This document shows positions 38,918-55,139 of a stretch of 64,000 nt of DNA, piece after piece. Position 1 is the stretch's first letter. The number at the start of each line of letters is the position of its first letter. Under the pieces are notes generated by a model. It saw only the letters and a program-made list of their open reading frames with translations, did not search any database and had not been told where the DNA came from. The stretch is from NCBI RefSeq assembly GCF_029227915.1, contig NC_079883.1, forward strand, positions 7,316,001 to 7,380,000, read 5' to 3'. The DNA comes from Hydractinia symbiolongicarpus (taxonomy: Eukaryota; Cnidaria; Hydrozoa; Anthoathecata; Hydractiniidae). The position numbers and the translations under genes are program-made.

Positions 38918-39496
38918 ATGCTTATGACTTCGCCCCATCGTTATTTTGGCTTGCGCATTCGTTTTACTTACGACAGAATTCTTCGTGTTTGTAGCCATGA
39001 AAGAAAGGGACTTCTGTGAGTGAATTTTTTTACTGTGGTCTAATAAAAAAGTCGAAACGCAGTGCCCAATATATGAATTGCTCCTAATAGCCGGAAACAG
39101 GCCGTGTCGATGATGTAGGCCGACATACGCAACGCAAACCAAAGAACGCTTTATGAAAATCCTAACACGGGCGCGGAAGAAGCCCAAATTAACAGAGTAG
39201 ATGTAATGCTGAAGACCTCAAACTCCAGCAGCTTCTCTTTCAGACTATTGCGTCGTGCTACAAATAAAAATTAACATGCTTTCGCATAGTCGCGGCTCCC
39301 AAAACGGACATTATACGATGTACAGAAACACACATTTCTGTTTTCGCGCCAAATCAATTCCCGGGAGTGGTACTTTTACGTCCGCATACTTCGCACCGTC
39401 TTAAATTATATCTCATTTACACGGTAATGTTTAGTATACTTCTACTGTGATAACAAGCATCGTTTATCGTTGGATTGTTGTAAGAAAACATTAAAA

Positions 39497-40048
39497 ATGA
39501 GTGAAGCAGCTTCTCCAAAGAAAATCGCACCCAAGAAGAAACCTGCTGCAAAGAAGACAGCTGATCACCCTAAATATGTGGACATGATCAAGGCTGCTAT
39601 CGCTACCCTAAAGGAACGCGGTGGTTCATCTCGCCAAGCTATTACAAAATATATTCATGCAAATTACAAAGTTGCTGAAAACTCAGATCATCATCTGAAA
39701 ATGGCTCTTAAACGAGGAGTAACATCAGGCGATTTGATTCAAACTAAAGGCACTGGTGCTTCTGGATCATTCAAGCTAGATCAGGTAAAAAAAGAAAAAC
39801 CTAAGAAAAAGGCCGCAGCAAAAAAGCCAACGGCAAAGAAGCCTACTGCAAAGAAAAGTACACCAAAAAAGAAGCCAGCAAAGAAGAGCACGCCAAAGAA
39901 AGCAGCAAAGAAGCCTGCCACAAAGAAAGCCTCGGCTAAGAAACCAGCAGCTAAGAAACCCACAAAGAAGCCTGTTGCTAAAAAACCTGCAGCAAAGAAG
40001 GTCAAAAAGACTCCCAAAAAGGCAGCAAAGAAGACCGCAAAAAAATAA
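39497..40048 (+). CDS. H1: Linker histone H1, G95D variant (unit R2)
   Basis: Only H1 copy with a missense change: GGT to GAT at 39779..39781 makes Gly95 Asp, at the end of the globular domain (SFKLGQ becomes SFKLDQ). A negative charge there faces the DNA-binding, Lys-rich boundary. Stem-loop 40081..40096. Confidence 0.97.
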   Translation: MSEAASPKKIAPKKKPAAKKTADHPKYVDMIKAAIATLKERGGSSRQAITKYIHANYKVAENSDHHLKMALKRGVTSGDLIQTKGTGASGSFKLDQVKKEKPKKKAAAKKPTAKKPTAKKSTPKKKPAKKSTPKKAAKKPATKKASAKKPAAKKPTKKPVAKKPAAKKVKKTPKKAAKKTAKK

Positions 40049-40409
40049 TTTGTGTGTATCTGGCTATTACATTAACAAACGGCTATTTTTATAGCCACAC
40101 ATTTACAAAAAAACATTATCTTGGTACAAAGTTAAACTTGTTTAAGTCACTTAAACAGTTAAAAAAGAGTAATTTTAAGATTAGATTCCCTAAGTTTAAG
40201 TATTTTCGTTTTTAAATTTCTTATTTTCTTGCTTTTACTTTTCTTGCCCTTCATATTTTTAACATTGTCAAACTTTATGTAGCATAAAATTTTTATGTAG
40301 CATAAAATTTAAACAGAAAGCAGAACAAAGTTTGATATAAAAAGCTAGCCGTAATATTTTTTATGGATGTGTGGCTATAAAAATAGCCGTTTTTTGTTTG
40401 GTAAGATGC

Positions 40410-40823
<414 letters not shown>

Positions 40824-41301
40824 TTAAGAAGTCGATGTAGTACGGATACACAAGACGGTCTAAAATGCACTATCGCGCCAAAGTTTTATTTCTCATATTG
40901 ATTGACAGCTAAGGTTCAAAACAAACCATTTGATTGGTGCTAAGAAAGTAATTTCTGATTGGCTGCATAATGACATTACGCTCATTACTTTAACATTTTT
41001 ATAAAATCTGTGTTTTTTGGCTACGGGAAAACGGCTGTATCTTCTGATACACAAAAGCTTTTGACTTTTTTTTTTTTTAGTAAGTAGCAGAAGGTTTGGC
41101 GAATTCCAACGATGCCAAATTTATTGCCTTACTGAAACATTAAGACCACGAATTTTTAAAAAAACTACAGTTTTACTTAAAAAAATGTACAAAATGTTCG
41201 GAACATTTTGTAATGACGCAACTCTATTGGTTAATTAGGGTGTTTCCACGAGCAGTAGGTAATTTTATGGCCTCTTTTTAAAGCTGTCTGAATTCTGTTA
41301 A

Positions 41302-41658
<357 letters not shown>

Positions 41659-42120
41659 GCGTTGTCATTGCTCAACAAAAACGGCTATTTTTATAGCCAC
41701 AAATCTTTTAAAACATTACTTTGTGCACGCTTCCAAATTACACAATGTGTAAAGTCTTGTCACAGTTACATTTATTGCTATACGATACTATGTCATATAT
41801 GACACAAAAAAAATTTAGAAATACTTTGTAGGGTTAATTTGCCTGGGAGTGTTTCCGTGAAAAGCTGGGTTAAGTTAAATGTAAGCAATAGCATGGATCA
41901 ATGTACTTGTCTTTTCTGCAAGTACAGCTAATAATACGTATGAAAAGTGAAGCTAATCCACACACACACATGGGGAAGTATTTTAAATGTAGGCTAGTGT
42001 TCTTAAGCACATTATTTAGAAGTTTTATTAACTTCGGTTAACTTGTAGTGACGCCAAGTAAATGTTTTTTTAAAGATGTGTGGTCTTAAAAAAGACCGTT
42101 TGTGTTTGGTAGACGTTGGT

Positions 42121-42525
42121 TTACTTGCTGCTTGTGTATTTTGTGACGGCTTTTGTTCCTTCACTGACTGCGTGTTTTGCAAGTTCTCCAGGCAAGAGAA
42201 GACGTACTGCGGTTTGAATTTCACGAGAAGAGATGGTCGACTTTTTGTTTTGAAGAGCCAAACGCGAAGCTTCGGAAGCAATGCGCTCAAAGATGTCGTT
42301 GACAAATGAGTTCATGATGCTCATAGCTTTGCTTGAAACTCCGACATCTGGGTGAACTTGTTTCAAAACATTGTAGATGTAAATAGCATAACTTTCCTTT
42401 CTCTTTCTCTTGCGTTTCTTTTCACCAGTTCCACCAATCTTTCCTCCTTTTTTGCCGGCTCTTTTTTCACCTTTCTTGGCTACTTTAGGTGCCTGTTTTC
42501 CTCCTTTAGCTGCTGCGTCAGACAT
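42121..42525 (-). CDS. H2B: Histone H2B (unit R2)
   Basis: Protein identical to L1. Stem-loop 42082..42097. Confidence 0.99.
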   Translation of the reverse strand: MSDAAAKGGKQAPKVAKKGEKRAGKKGGKIGGTGEKKRKRKRKESYAIYIYNVLKQVHPDVGVSSKAMSIMNSFVNDIFERIASEASRLALQNKKSTISSREIQTAVRLLLPGELAKHAVSEGTKAVTKYTSSK

Positions 42526-42809
42526 GGTTAAAAATTTTTGCTACTTAACTTGTAAATAAGCATTAAACTGCAAGTCAAAACTTTTTGTTTATAAGTAAAA
42601 AAATCGGATCGAATTCGATCCGAAAACGCCGATACGCAATTTAATTGGTTAAAAAAAAAATCTTTTGTTTAATACTTAATTATGATTGGTTAAAAAAACA
42701 TGATTTCGATCCTATTTTTATGATGAAAAAACGAGTAAAGTTTATTTCGTTAACACTTACGTTAAATATTCGTACGTTTTTGTATTAACTTACAAATCAA
42801 ATCGCAGTT

Positions 42810-43190
42810 ATGTCTGGACGTGGAAAAGGTGGAAAAGCTAAGGCTAAAGCCAAGACAAGATCCTCAAGAGCTGGACTTCAATTTCCAGTCGGTAGAGTGC
42901 ATAGATTCCTTCGTAGAGGGCACTATGCTAACCGAATTGGATCTGGAGCACCAGTTTACTTAGCAGCCGTCTTGGAATATTTATCTGCTGAGATATTGGA
43001 GTTGGCTGGTAACGCAGCAAGAGACAACAAAAAAGCTAGGATTATTCCAAGACATTTACAATTGGCTGTTCGTAATGATGAAGAATTAAACAAACTTTTG
43101 AGCGGTGTAACCATTGCAGCTGGTGGTGTTTTGCCAAACATTCAAGCTGTCTTACTCCCAAAGAAGAACGACAAAGGACAGAAGAAGTAA
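42810..43190 (+). CDS. H2A: Histone H2A (unit R2)
   Basis: Protein identical to L1. Stem-loop 43213..43228. Confidence 0.99.
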   Translation: MSGRGKGGKAKAKAKTRSSRAGLQFPVGRVHRFLRRGHYANRIGSGAPVYLAAVLEYLSAEILELAGNAARDNKKARIIPRHLQLAVRNDEELNKLLSGVTIAAGGVLPNIQAVLLPKKNDKGQKK

Positions 43191-43387
43191 ACCGCTACAC
43201 TCAGAAAACAACGGCTATTTTTATAGCCACACATCTTTAAAAAAACATTGTTTTTTTCACAAAACTATAACCTTAAAGTCTAATAGATAATCCATGCATA
43301 CGCCTTGTCCTAAGTAACTCAAAGAAATTAAATAAAAAAATTTGATCACAACGTCAAAATAAATTGCACGTATTTGCCCCTACTAAT

Positions 43388-43505
43388 GTCTACGGCCATA
43401 CCACGATGAACACACCCGTTCTCGTCTGATCACGGAAGTTAAGCATCGTCGGGCCGGGATAGTACTTGGATGGGGGACCGCCTGGGAACTCCCGGTGTCG
43501 TAGGC
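43388..43505 (+). rRNA. 5S rRNA: 5S rRNA (unit R2)
   Basis: Same as R1, followed by the 22-bp insertion at 43522..43543. Confidence 0.98.
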
Positions 43506-43856
43506 TTTTCATTTTCATTTGTTGCCTTTTCATTTCAATGGTGCTGTGATATATTTCTTGTTATAACAATTAAGGAACGTGGCGGTTGTTGAAAGTGTTT
43601 CCTATGACATTTTCCTACGACATTTTCAGGTGATAGTACGAGAAAAAAGAGCTTTCAAATGCATACAAACTCGATCTATTGCCGATCATCCAATAACCCT
43701 GACGGAATGGCAAATAAAATAAAATTCCGCCGCCTTCCGAGGACTTATATCGCAATCACGTTTCGTAACAGCCAAGCGAGGTTTTACCTTAGCGTTTAAG
43801 TCACCACCGACATTTGGCCGCGCAACTTTTCTAAGCTCATTCATTTTGACTTAAGG

Positions 43857-44021
43857 AGGGGGCGAGCGCGGACGCAGGCCCCCACTACCAGAAATTGTAC
43901 GGTCGAGTTACTGACGTTTGCAGTAATCGCAGAGGTCAGCCCAAGCGTAGTGCAATGCAAGAGCCTCACTCTGGAAGAAAACCCTCATTGATCAGTCTTT
44001 ACTTCCCCGTCAGGTAAGTAT
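43857..44021 (-). ncRNA. U1: U1 snRNA (unit R3)
   Basis: Same RNA as L1; 5' end at 44021. Confidence 0.97.
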
Positions 44022-44213
44022 GAGTTGGAACTGCACCGTAGCATGAGGGTACCCTTCAAAGTTTGTTAATGCTTGTGGCTTGAGTGTGTTATAAACTGCC
44101 GTGTCGCGGGGCATAGGCTGTATTCTCCCCCAGTGTACGCGTTTTGTTCCCGCCGTAGACTATGCAGAGTGCCGTCGGAAAGAGGACTGCTATTATTCTT
44201 TTATTGCTTATGT

Positions 44214-44398
44214 GGGCCGCCATCGGTAATAGTGCAACACCAAGGCAACCCGTGGTCACGGCGTGAATGAATCCACCTCCATGACCCAAGGCCAAAAATC
44301 AGATTAATATACTGACCATTCAGAGAATGGCCTACCAGATATTAAACTGATAAGAACAGATACTACACTTGATCTTAGCCATTAGGCCGAGAAGCGAT
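44214..44398 (-). ncRNA. U2: U2 snRNA (unit R3)
   Basis: Same RNA as L1; 5' end at 44398. Confidence 0.96.
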
Positions 44399-44720
44399 AA
44401 AGAACAAGCGTTGCCATGATAGGCATCGTCCACACACCGTAACTGCTTGTGGAGCATGTCACGTTACTGTAAAGCTTACAACTGTCACCGCGTACGGATG
44501 GACGGCGACATAGTAAAAATCACGGCTGTTGATTTAGCCGTAGGATGGAGAGCGACTGTAGCGAGTGGATGGTAACTTACATGAATGCTAACAAAGGCGA
44601 CGATACTAAGTGCGTGATATTACTTTCCAATATGACTGCGTACATTCCGTTTATCAACGCATTACGCCAGAACGTGCGCGCGCGTTACACAGTAGACCAT
44701 GCAGCCGAAATGCGACAGTG

Positions 44721-44793
44721 CGACCCTGCCAGGAGTCGAACCTGGAATCCCCTGATTCGTAGTCAGATGCCTTATCCATTGGGCCACAGGGCG
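44721..44793 (-). tRNA. tRNA-Arg(ACG): tRNA-Arg(ACG), acceptor pair 1-72 broken (unit R3)
   Basis: R-type copy with C1 facing C72 (44793). Confidence 0.9.
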
Positions 44794-45372
44794 ATGCTTA
44801 TGACTTCGCCCCATCGTTATTTTGGCTTGCGCATTCGTTTTACTTACGACAGAATTCTTCGTGTTTGTAGCCATGAAAGAAAGGGACTTCTGTGAGTGAA
44901 TTTTTTTACTGTGGTCTAATAAAAAAGTCGAAACGCAGTGCCCAATATATGAATTGCTCCTAATAGCCGGAAACAGGCCGTGTCGATGATGTAGGCCGAC
45001 ATACGCAACGCAAACCAAAGAACGCTTTATGAAAATCCTAACACGGGCGCGGAAGAAGCCCAAATTAACAGAGTAGATGTAATGCTGAAGACCTCAAACT
45101 CCAGCAGCTTCTCTTTCAGACTATTGCGTCGTGCTACAAATAAAAATTAACATGCTTTCGCATAGTCGCGGCTCCCAAAACGGACATTATACGATGTACA
45201 GAAACACACATTTCTGTTTTCGCGCCAAATCAATTCCCGGGAGTGGTACTTTTACGTCCGCATACTTCGCACCGTCTTAAATTATATCTCATTTACACGG
45301 TAATGTTTAGTATACTTCTACTGTGATAACAAGCATCGTTTATCGTTGGATTGTTGTAAGAAAACATTAAAA

Positions 45373-45924
45373 ATGAGTGAAGCAGCTTCTCCAAAGAAAA
45401 TCGCACCCAAGAAGAAACCTGCTGCAAAGAAGACAGCTGATCACCCTAAATATGTGGACATGATCAAGGCTGCTATCGCTACCCTAAAGGAACGCGGTGG
45501 TTCATCTCGCCAAGCTATTACAAAATATATTCATGCAAATTACAAAGTTGCTGAAAACTCAGATCATCATCTGAAAATGGCTCTTAAACGAGGAGTAACA
45601 TCAGGCGATTTGATTCAAACTAAAGGCACTGGTGCTTCTGGATCATTCAAGCTAGGTCAGGTAAAAAAAGAAAAACCTAAGAAAAAGGCCGCAGCAAAAA
45701 AGCCAACGGCAAAGAAGCCTACTGCAAAGAAAAGTACACCAAAAAAGAAGCCAGCAAAGAAGAGCACGCCAAAGAAAGCAGCAAAGAAGCCTGCCACAAA
45801 GAAAGCCTCGGCTAAGAAACCAGCAGCTAAGAAACCCACAAAGAAGCCTGTTGCTAAAAAACCTGCAGCAAAGAAGGTCAAAAAGACTCCCAAAAAGGCA
45901 GCAAAGAAGACCGCAAAAAAATAA
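45373..45924 (+). CDS. H1: Linker histone H1 (unit R3)
   Basis: Protein identical to L1 (Gly95). Stem-loop 45957..45972. Confidence 0.98.
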   Translation: MSEAASPKKIAPKKKPAAKKTADHPKYVDMIKAAIATLKERGGSSRQAITKYIHANYKVAENSDHHLKMALKRGVTSGDLIQTKGTGASGSFKLGQVKKEKPKKKAAAKKPTAKKPTAKKSTPKKKPAKKSTPKKAAKKPATKKASAKKPAAKKPTKKPVAKKPAAKKVKKTPKKAAKKTAKK

Positions 45925-46285
45925 TTTGTGTGTATCTGGCTATTACATTAACAAACGGCTATTTTTATAGCCACACATTTACAAAAAAACATTATCTTGG
46001 TACAAAGTTAAACTTGTTTAAGTCACTTAAACAGTTAAAAAAGAGTAATTTTAAGATTAGATTCCCTAAGTTTAAGTATTTTCGTTTTTAAATTTCTTAT
46101 TTTCTTGCTTTTACTTTTCTTGCCCTTCATATTTTTAACATTGTCAAACTTTATGTAGCATAAAATTTTTATGTAGCATAAAATTTAAACAGAAAGCAGA
46201 ACAAAGTTTGATATAAAAAGCTAGCCGTAATATTTTTTATGGATGTGTGGCTATAAAAATAGCCGTTTTTTGTTTGGTAAGATGC

Positions 46286-46699
<414 letters not shown>

Positions 46700-47177
46700 T
46701 TAAGAAGTCGATGTAGTACGGATACACAAGACGGTCTAAAATGCACTATCGCGCCAAAGTTTTATTTCTCATATTGATTGACAGCTAAGGTTCAAAACAA
46801 ACCATTTGATTGGTGCTAAGAAAGTAATTTCTGATTGGCTGCATAATGACATTACGCTCATTACTTTAACATTTTTATAAAATCTGTGTTTTTTGGCTAC
46901 GGGAAAACGGCTGTATCTTCTGATACACAAAAGCTTTTGACTTTTTTTTTTTTTAGTAAGTAGCAGAAGGTTTGGCGAATTCCAACGATGCCAAATTTAT
47001 TGCCTTACTGAAACATTAAGACCACGAATTTTTAAAAAAACTACAGTTTTACTTAAAAAAATGTACAAAATGTTCGGAACATTTTGTAATGACGCAACTC
47101 TATTGGTTAATTAGGGTGTTTCCACGAGCAGTAGGTAATTTTATGGCCTCTTTTTAAAGCTGTCTGAATTCTGTTAA

Positions 47178-47534
<357 letters not shown>

Positions 47535-47996
47535 GCGTTGTCATTGCTCAACAAAAACGGCTATTTTTATAGCCACAAATCTTTTAAAACATTACTTTGT
47601 GCACGCTTCCAAATTACACAATGTGTAAAGTCTTGTCACAGTTACATTTATTGCTATACGATACTATGTCATATATGACACAAAAAAAATTTAGAAATAC
47701 TTTGTAGGGTTAATTTGCCTGGGAGTGTTTCCGTGAAAAGCTGGGTTAAGTTAAATGTAAGCAATAACATGGATCAATGTACTTGTCTTTTCTGCAAGTA
47801 CAGCTAATAATACGTATGAAAAGTGAAGCTAATCCACACACACACATGGGGAAGTATTTTAAATGTAGGCTAGTGTTCTTAAGCACATTATTTAGAAGTT
47901 TTATTAACTTCGGTTAACTTGTAGTGACGCCAAGTAAATGTTTTTTTAAAGATGTGTGGTCTTAAAAAAGACCGTTTGTGTTTGGTAGACGTTGGT

Positions 47997-48401
47997 TTAC
48001 TTGCTGCTTGTGTATTTTGTGACGGCTTTTGTTCCTTCACTTACTGCGTGTTTTGCAAGTTCTCCAGGCAAGAGAAGACGTACTGCGGTTTGAATTTCAC
48101 GAGAAGAGATGGTCGACTTTTTGTTTTGAAGAGCCAAACGCGAAGCTTCGGAAGCAATGCGCTCAAAGATGTCGTTGACAAATGAGTTCATGATGCTCAT
48201 AGCTTTGCTTGAAACTCCGACATCTGGGTGAACTTGTTTCAAAACATTGTAGATGTAAATAGCATAACTTTCCTTTCTCTTTCTCTTGCGTTTCTTTTCA
48301 CCAGTTCCACCAATCTTTCCTCCTTTTTTGCCGGCTCTTTTTTCACCTTTCTTGGCTACTTTAGGTGCCTGTTTTCCTCCTTTAGCTGCTGCGTCAGACA
48401 T
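47997..48401 (-). CDS. H2B: Histone H2B (unit R3)
   Basis: Protein identical to L1, with one private silent change (Val GTC to GTA in HAVSEG, at about 48042). Stem-loop 47958..47973. Confidence 0.99.
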   Translation of the reverse strand: MSDAAAKGGKQAPKVAKKGEKRAGKKGGKIGGTGEKKRKRKRKESYAIYIYNVLKQVHPDVGVSSKAMSIMNSFVNDIFERIASEASRLALQNKKSTISSREIQTAVRLLLPGELAKHAVSEGTKAVTKYTSSK

Positions 48402-48685
48402 GGTTAAAAATTTTTGCTACTTAACTTGTAAATAAGCATTAAACTGCAAGTCAAAACTTTTTGTTTATAAGTAAAAAAATCGGATCGAATTCGATCCGAA
48501 AACGCCGATACGCAATTTAATTGGTTAAAAAAAAAATCTTTTGTTTAATACTTAATTATGATTGGTTAAAAAAACATGATTTCGATCCTATTTTTATGAT
48601 GAAAAAACGAGTAAAGTTTATTTCGTTAACACTTACGTTAAATATTCGTACGTTTTTGTATTAACTTACAAATCAAATCGCAGTT

Positions 48686-49066
48686 ATGTCTGGACGTGGA
48701 AAAGGTGGAAAAGCTAAGGCTAAAGCCAAGACAAGATCCTCAAGAGCTGGACTTCAATTTCCAGTCGGTAGAGTGCATAGATTCCTTCGTAGAGGGCACT
48801 ATGCTAACCGAATTGGATCTGGAGCACCAGTTTACTTAGCAGCCGTCTTGGAATATTTATCTGCTGAGATATTGGAGTTGGCTGGTAACGCAGCAAGAGA
48901 CAACAAAAAAGCTAGGATTATTCCAAGACATTTACAATTGGCTGTTCGTAATGATGAAGAATTAAACAAACTTTTGAGCGGTGTAACCATTGCAGCTGGT
49001 GGTGTTTTGCCAAACATTCAAGCTGTCTTACTCCCAAAGAAGAACGACAAAGGACAGAAGAAGTAA
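48686..49066 (+). CDS. H2A: Histone H2A (unit R3)
   Basis: Protein identical to L1. Stem-loop 49089..49104. Confidence 0.99.
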   Translation: MSGRGKGGKAKAKAKTRSSRAGLQFPVGRVHRFLRRGHYANRIGSGAPVYLAAVLEYLSAEILELAGNAARDNKKARIIPRHLQLAVRNDEELNKLLSGVTIAAGGVLPNIQAVLLPKKNDKGQKK

Positions 49067-49263
49067 ACCGCTACACTCAGAAAACAACGGCTATTTTTAT
49101 AGCCACACATCTTTAAAAAAACATTGTTTTTTTCACAAAACTATAACCTTAAAGTCTAATAGATAATCCATGCATACGCCTTGTCCTAAGTAACTCAAAG
49201 AAATTAAATAAAAAAATTTGATCACAACGTCAAAATAAATTGCACGTATTTGCCCCTACTAAT

Positions 49264-49381
49264 GTCTACGGCCATACCACGATGAACACACCCGTTCTCG
49301 TCTGATCACGGAAGTTAAGCATCGTCGGGCCGGGATAGTACTTGGATGGGGGACCGCCTGGGAACTCCCGGTGTCGTAGGC
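49264..49381 (+). rRNA. 5S rRNA: 5S rRNA (unit R3)
   Basis: Same as R1, with the 22-bp insertion at 49398..49419. Confidence 0.98.
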
Positions 49382-49732
49382 TTTTCATTTTCATTTGTTG
49401 CCTTTTCATTTCAATGGTGCTGTGATATATTTCTTGTTATAACAATTAAGGAACGTGGCGGTTGTTGAAAGTGTTTCCTATGACATTTTCCTACGACATT
49501 TTCAGGTGATAGTACGAGAAAAAAGAGCTTTCAAATGCATACAAACTCGATCTATTGCCGATCATCCAATAACCCTGACGGAATGGCAAATAAAATAAAA
49601 TTCCGCCGCCTTCCGAGGACTTATATCGCAATCACGTTTCGTAACAGCCAAGCGAGGTTTTACCTTAGCGTTTAAGTCACCACCGACATTTGGCCGCGCA
49701 ACTTTTCTAAGCTCATTCATTTTGACTTAAGG

Positions 49733-49897
49733 AGGGGGCGAGCGCGGACGCAGGCCCCCACTACCAGAAATTGTACGGTCGAGTTACTGACGTTTGCAGT
49801 AATCGCAGAGGTCAGCCCAAGCGTAGTGCAATGCAAGAGCCTCACTCTGGAAGAAAACCCTCATTGATCAGTCTTTACTTCCCCGTCAGGTAAGTAT
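49733..49897 (-). ncRNA. U1: U1 snRNA (unit R4)
   Basis: Same RNA as L1; 5' end at 49897. Confidence 0.97.
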
Positions 49898-50089
49898 GAG
49901 TTGGAACTGCACCGTAGCATGAGGGTACCCTTCAAAGTTTGTTAATGCTTGTGGCTTGAGTGTGTTATAAACTGCCGTGTCGCGGGGCATAGGCTGTATT
50001 CTCCCCCAGTGTACGCGTTTTGTTCCCGCCGTAGACTATGCAGAGTGCCGTCGGAAAGAGGACTGCTATTATTCTTTTATTGCTTATGT

Positions 50090-50274
50090 GGGCCGCCATC
50101 GGTAATAGTGCAACACCAAGGCAACCCGTGGTCACGGCGTGAATGAATCCACCTCCATGACCCAAGGCCAAAAATCAGATTAATATACTGACCATTCAGA
50201 GAATGGCCTACCAGATATTAAACTGATAAGAACAGATACTACACTTGATCTTAGCCATTAGGCCGAGAAGCGAT
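50090..50274 (-). ncRNA. U2: U2 snRNA (unit R4)
   Basis: Same RNA as L1; 5' end at 50274. Confidence 0.96.
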
Positions 50275-50596
50275 AAAGAACAAGCGTTGCCATGATAGGC
50301 ATCGTCCACACACCGTAACTGCTTGTGGAGCATGTCACGTTACTGTAAAGCTTACAACTGTCACCGCGTACGGATGGACGGCGACATAGTAAAAATCACG
50401 GCTGTTGATTTAGCCGTAGGATGGAGAGCGACTGTAGCGAGTGGATGGTAACTTACATGAATGCTAACAAAGGCGACGATACTAAGTGCGTGATATTACT
50501 TTCCAATATGACTGCGTACATTCCGTTTATCAACGCATTACGCCAGAACGTGCGCGCGCGTTACACAGTAGACCATGCAGCCGAAATGCGACAGTG

Positions 50597-50669
50597 CGAC
50601 CCTGCCAGGAGTCGAACCTGGAATCCCCTGATTCGTAGTCAGATGCCTTATCCATTGGGCCACAGGGCG
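50597..50669 (-). tRNA. tRNA-Arg(ACG): tRNA-Arg(ACG), acceptor pair 1-72 broken (unit R4)
   Basis: R-type copy with C1 facing C72 (50669). Confidence 0.9.
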
Positions 50670-51248
50670 ATGCTTATGACTTCGCCCCATCGTTATTTTG
50701 GCTTGCGCATTCGTTTTACTTACGACAGAATTCTTCGTGTTTGTAGCCATGAAAGAAAGGGACTTCTGTGAGTGAATTTTTTTACTGTGGTCTAATAAAA
50801 AAGTCGAAACGCAGTGCCCAATATATGAATTGCTCCTAATAGCCGGAAACAGGCCGTGTCGATGATGTAGGCCGACATACGCAACGCAAACCAAAGAACG
50901 CTTTATGAAAATCCTAACACGGGCGCGGAAGAAGCCCAAATTAACAGAGTAGATGTAATGCTGAAGACCTCAAACTCCAGCAGCTTCTCTTTCAGACTAT
51001 TGCGTCGTGCTACAAATAAAAATTAACATGCTTTCGCATAGTCGCGGCTCCCAAAACGGACATTATACGATGTACAGAAACACACATTTCTGTTTTCGCG
51101 CCAAATCAATTCCCGGGAGTGGTACTTTTACGTCCGCATACTTCGCACCGTCTTAAATTATATCTCATTTACACGGTAATGTTTAGTATACTTCTACTGT
51201 GATAACAAGCATCGTTTATCGTTGGATTGTTGTAAGAAAACATTAAAA

Positions 51249-51800
51249 ATGAGTGAAGCAGCTTCTCCAAAGAAAATCGCACCCAAGAAGAAACCTGCTG
51301 CAAAGAAGACAGCTGATCACCCTAAATATGTGGACATGATCAAGGCTGCTATCGCTACCCTAAAGGAACGCGGTGGTTCATCTCGCCAAGCTATTACAAA
51401 ATATATTCATGCAAATTACAAAGTTGCTGAAAACTCAGATCATCATCTGAAAATGGCTCTTAAACGAGGAGTAACATCAGGCGATTTGATTCAAACTAAA
51501 GGCACTGGTGCTTCTGGATCATTCAAGCTAGGTCAGGTAAAAAAAGAAAAACCTAAGAAAAAGGCCGCAGCAAAAAAGCCAACGGCAAAGAAGCCTACTG
51601 CAAAGAAAAGTACACCAAAAAAGAAGCCAGCAAAGAAGAGCACGCCAAAGAAAGCAGCAAAGAAGCCTGCCACAAAGAAAGCCTCGGCTAAGAAACCAGC
51701 AGCTAAGAAACCCACAAAGAAGCCTGTTGCTAAAAAACCTGCAGCAAAGAAGGTCAAAAAGACTCCCAAAAAGGCAGCAAAGAAGACCGCAAAAAAATAA
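51249..51800 (+). CDS. H1: Linker histone H1 (unit R4)
   Basis: Protein identical to L1. Stem-loop 51833..51848. Confidence 0.98.
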   Translation: MSEAASPKKIAPKKKPAAKKTADHPKYVDMIKAAIATLKERGGSSRQAITKYIHANYKVAENSDHHLKMALKRGVTSGDLIQTKGTGASGSFKLGQVKKEKPKKKAAAKKPTAKKPTAKKSTPKKKPAKKSTPKKAAKKPATKKASAKKPAAKKPTKKPVAKKPAAKKVKKTPKKAAKKTAKK

Positions 51801-52161
51801 TTTGTGTGTATCTGGCTATTACATTAACAAACGGCTATTTTTATAGCCACACATTTACAAAAAAACATTATCTTGGTACAAAGTTAAACTTGTTTAAGTC
51901 ACTTAAACAGTTAAAAAAGAGTAATTTTAAGATTAGATTCCCTAAGTTTAAGTATTTTCGTTTTTAAATTTCTTATTTTCTTGCTTTTACTTTTCTTGCC
52001 CTTCATATTTTTAACATTGTCAAACTTTATGTAGCATAAAATTTTTATGTAGCATAAAATTTAAACAGAAAGCAGAACAAAGTTTGATATAAAAAGCTAG
52101 CCGTAATATTTTTTATGGATGTGTGGCTATAAAAATAGCCGTTTTTTGTTTGGTAAGATGC

Positions 52162-52575
<414 letters not shown>

Positions 52576-53053
52576 TTAAGAAGTCGATGTAGTACGGATA
52601 CACAAGACGGTCTAAAATGCACTATCGCGCCAAAGTTTTATTTCTCATATTGATTGACAGCTAAGGTTCAAAACAAACCATTTGATTGGTGCTAAGAAAG
52701 TAATTTCTGATTGGCTGCATAATGACATTACGCTCATTACTTTAACATTTTTATAAAATCTGTGTTTTTTGGCTACGGGAAAACGGCTGTATCTTCTGAT
52801 ACACAAAAGCTTTTGACTTTTTTTTTTTTTAGTAAGTAGCAGAAGGTTTGGCGAATTCCAACGATGCCAAATTTATTGCCTTACTGAAACATTAAGACCA
52901 CGAATTTTTAAAAAAACTACAGTTTTACTTAAAAAAATGTACAAAATGTTCGGAACATTTTGTAATGACGCAACTCTATTGGTTAATTAGGGTGTTTCCA
53001 CGAGCAGTAGGTAATTTTATGGCCTCTTTTTAAAGCTGTCTGAATTCTGTTAA

Positions 53054-53410
<357 letters not shown>

Positions 53411-53872
53411 GCGTTGTCATTGCTCAACAAAAACGGCTATTTTTATAGCCACAAATCTTTTAAAACATTACTTTGTGCACGCTTCCAAATTACACAATGT
53501 GTAAAGTCTTGTCACAGTTACATTTATTGCTATACGATACTATGTCATATATGACACAAAAAAAATTTAGAAATACTTTGTAGGGTTAATTTGCCTGGGA
53601 GTGTTTCCGTGAAAAGCTGGGTTAAGTTAAATGTAAGCAATAACATGGATCAATGTACTTGTCTTTTCTGCAAGTACAGCTAATAATACGTATGAAAAGT
53701 GAAGCTAATCCACACACACACATGGGGAAGTATTTTAAATGTAGGCTAGTGTTCTTAAGCACATTATTTAGAAGTTTTATTAACTTCGGTTAACTTGTAG
53801 TGACGCCAAGTAAATGTTTTTTTAAAGATGTGTGGTCTTAAAAAAGACCGTTTGTGTTTGGTAGACGTTGGT

Positions 53873-54277
53873 TTACTTGCTGCTTGTGTATTTTGTGACG
53901 GCTTTTGTTCCTTCACTGACTGCGTGTTTTGCAAGTTCTCCAGGCAAGAGAAGACGTACTGCGGTTTGAATTTCACGAGAAGAGATGGTCGACTTTTTGT
54001 TTTGAAGAGCCAAACGCGAAGCTTCGGAAGCAATGCGCTCAAAGATGTCGTTGACAAATGAGTTCATGATGCTCATAGCTTTGCTTGAAACTCCGACATC
54101 TGGGTGAACTTGTTTCAAAACATTGTAGATGTAAATAGCATAACTTTCCTTTCTCTTTCTCTTGCGTTTCTTTTCACCAGTTCCACCAATCTTTCCTCCT
54201 TTTTTGCCGGCTCTTTTTTCACCTTTCTTGGCTACTTTAGGTGCCTGTTTTCCTCCTTTAGCTGCTGCGTCAGACAT
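53873..54277 (-). CDS. H2B: Histone H2B (unit R4)
   Basis: Protein identical to L1. Stem-loop 53834..53849. Confidence 0.99.
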   Translation of the reverse strand: MSDAAAKGGKQAPKVAKKGEKRAGKKGGKIGGTGEKKRKRKRKESYAIYIYNVLKQVHPDVGVSSKAMSIMNSFVNDIFERIASEASRLALQNKKSTISSREIQTAVRLLLPGELAKHAVSEGTKAVTKYTSSK

Positions 54278-54561
54278 GGTTAAAAATTTTTGCTACTTAA
54301 CTTGTAAATAAGCATTAAACTGCAAGTCAAAACTTTTTGTTTATAAGTAAAAAAATCGGATCGAATTCGATCCGAAAACGCCGATACGCAATTTAATTGG
54401 TTAAAAAAAAAATCTTTTGTTTAATACTTAATTATGATTGGTTAAAAAAACATGATTTCGATCCTATTTTTATGATGAAAAAACGAGTAAAGTTTATTTC
54501 GTTAACACTTACGTTAAATATTCGTACGTTTTTGTATTAACTTACAAATCAAATCGCAGTT

Positions 54562-54942
54562 ATGTCTGGACGTGGAAAAGGTGGAAAAGCTAAGGCTAAA
54601 GCCAAGACAAGATCCTCAAGAGCTGGACTTCAATTTCCAGTCGGTAGAGTGCATAGATTCCTTCGTAGAGGGCACTATGCTAACCGAATTGGATCTGGAG
54701 CACCAGTTTACTTAGCAGCCGTCTTGGAATATTTATCTGCTGAGATATTGGAGTTGGCTGGTAACGCAGCAAGAGACAACAAAAAAGCTAGGATTATTCC
54801 AAGACATTTACAATTGGCTGTTCGTAATGATGAAGAATTAAACAAACTTTTGAGCGGTGTAACCATTGCAGCTGGTGGTGTTTTGCCAAACATTCAAGCT
54901 GTCTTACTCCCAAAGAAGAACGACAAAGGACAGAAGAAGTAA
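54562..54942 (+). CDS. H2A: Histone H2A (unit R4)
   Basis: Protein identical to L1. Stem-loop 54965..54980. Confidence 0.99.
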   Translation: MSGRGKGGKAKAKAKTRSSRAGLQFPVGRVHRFLRRGHYANRIGSGAPVYLAAVLEYLSAEILELAGNAARDNKKARIIPRHLQLAVRNDEELNKLLSGVTIAAGGVLPNIQAVLLPKKNDKGQKK

Positions 54943-55139
54943 ACCGCTACACTCAGAAAACAACGGCTATTTTTATAGCCACACATCTTTAAAAAAACAT
55001 TGTTTTTTTCACAAAACTATAACCTTAAAGTCTAATAGATAATCCATGCATACGCCTTGTCCTAAGTAACTCAAAGAAATTAAATAAAAAAATTTGATCA
55101 CAACGTCAAAATAAATTGCACGTATTTGCCCCTACTAAT

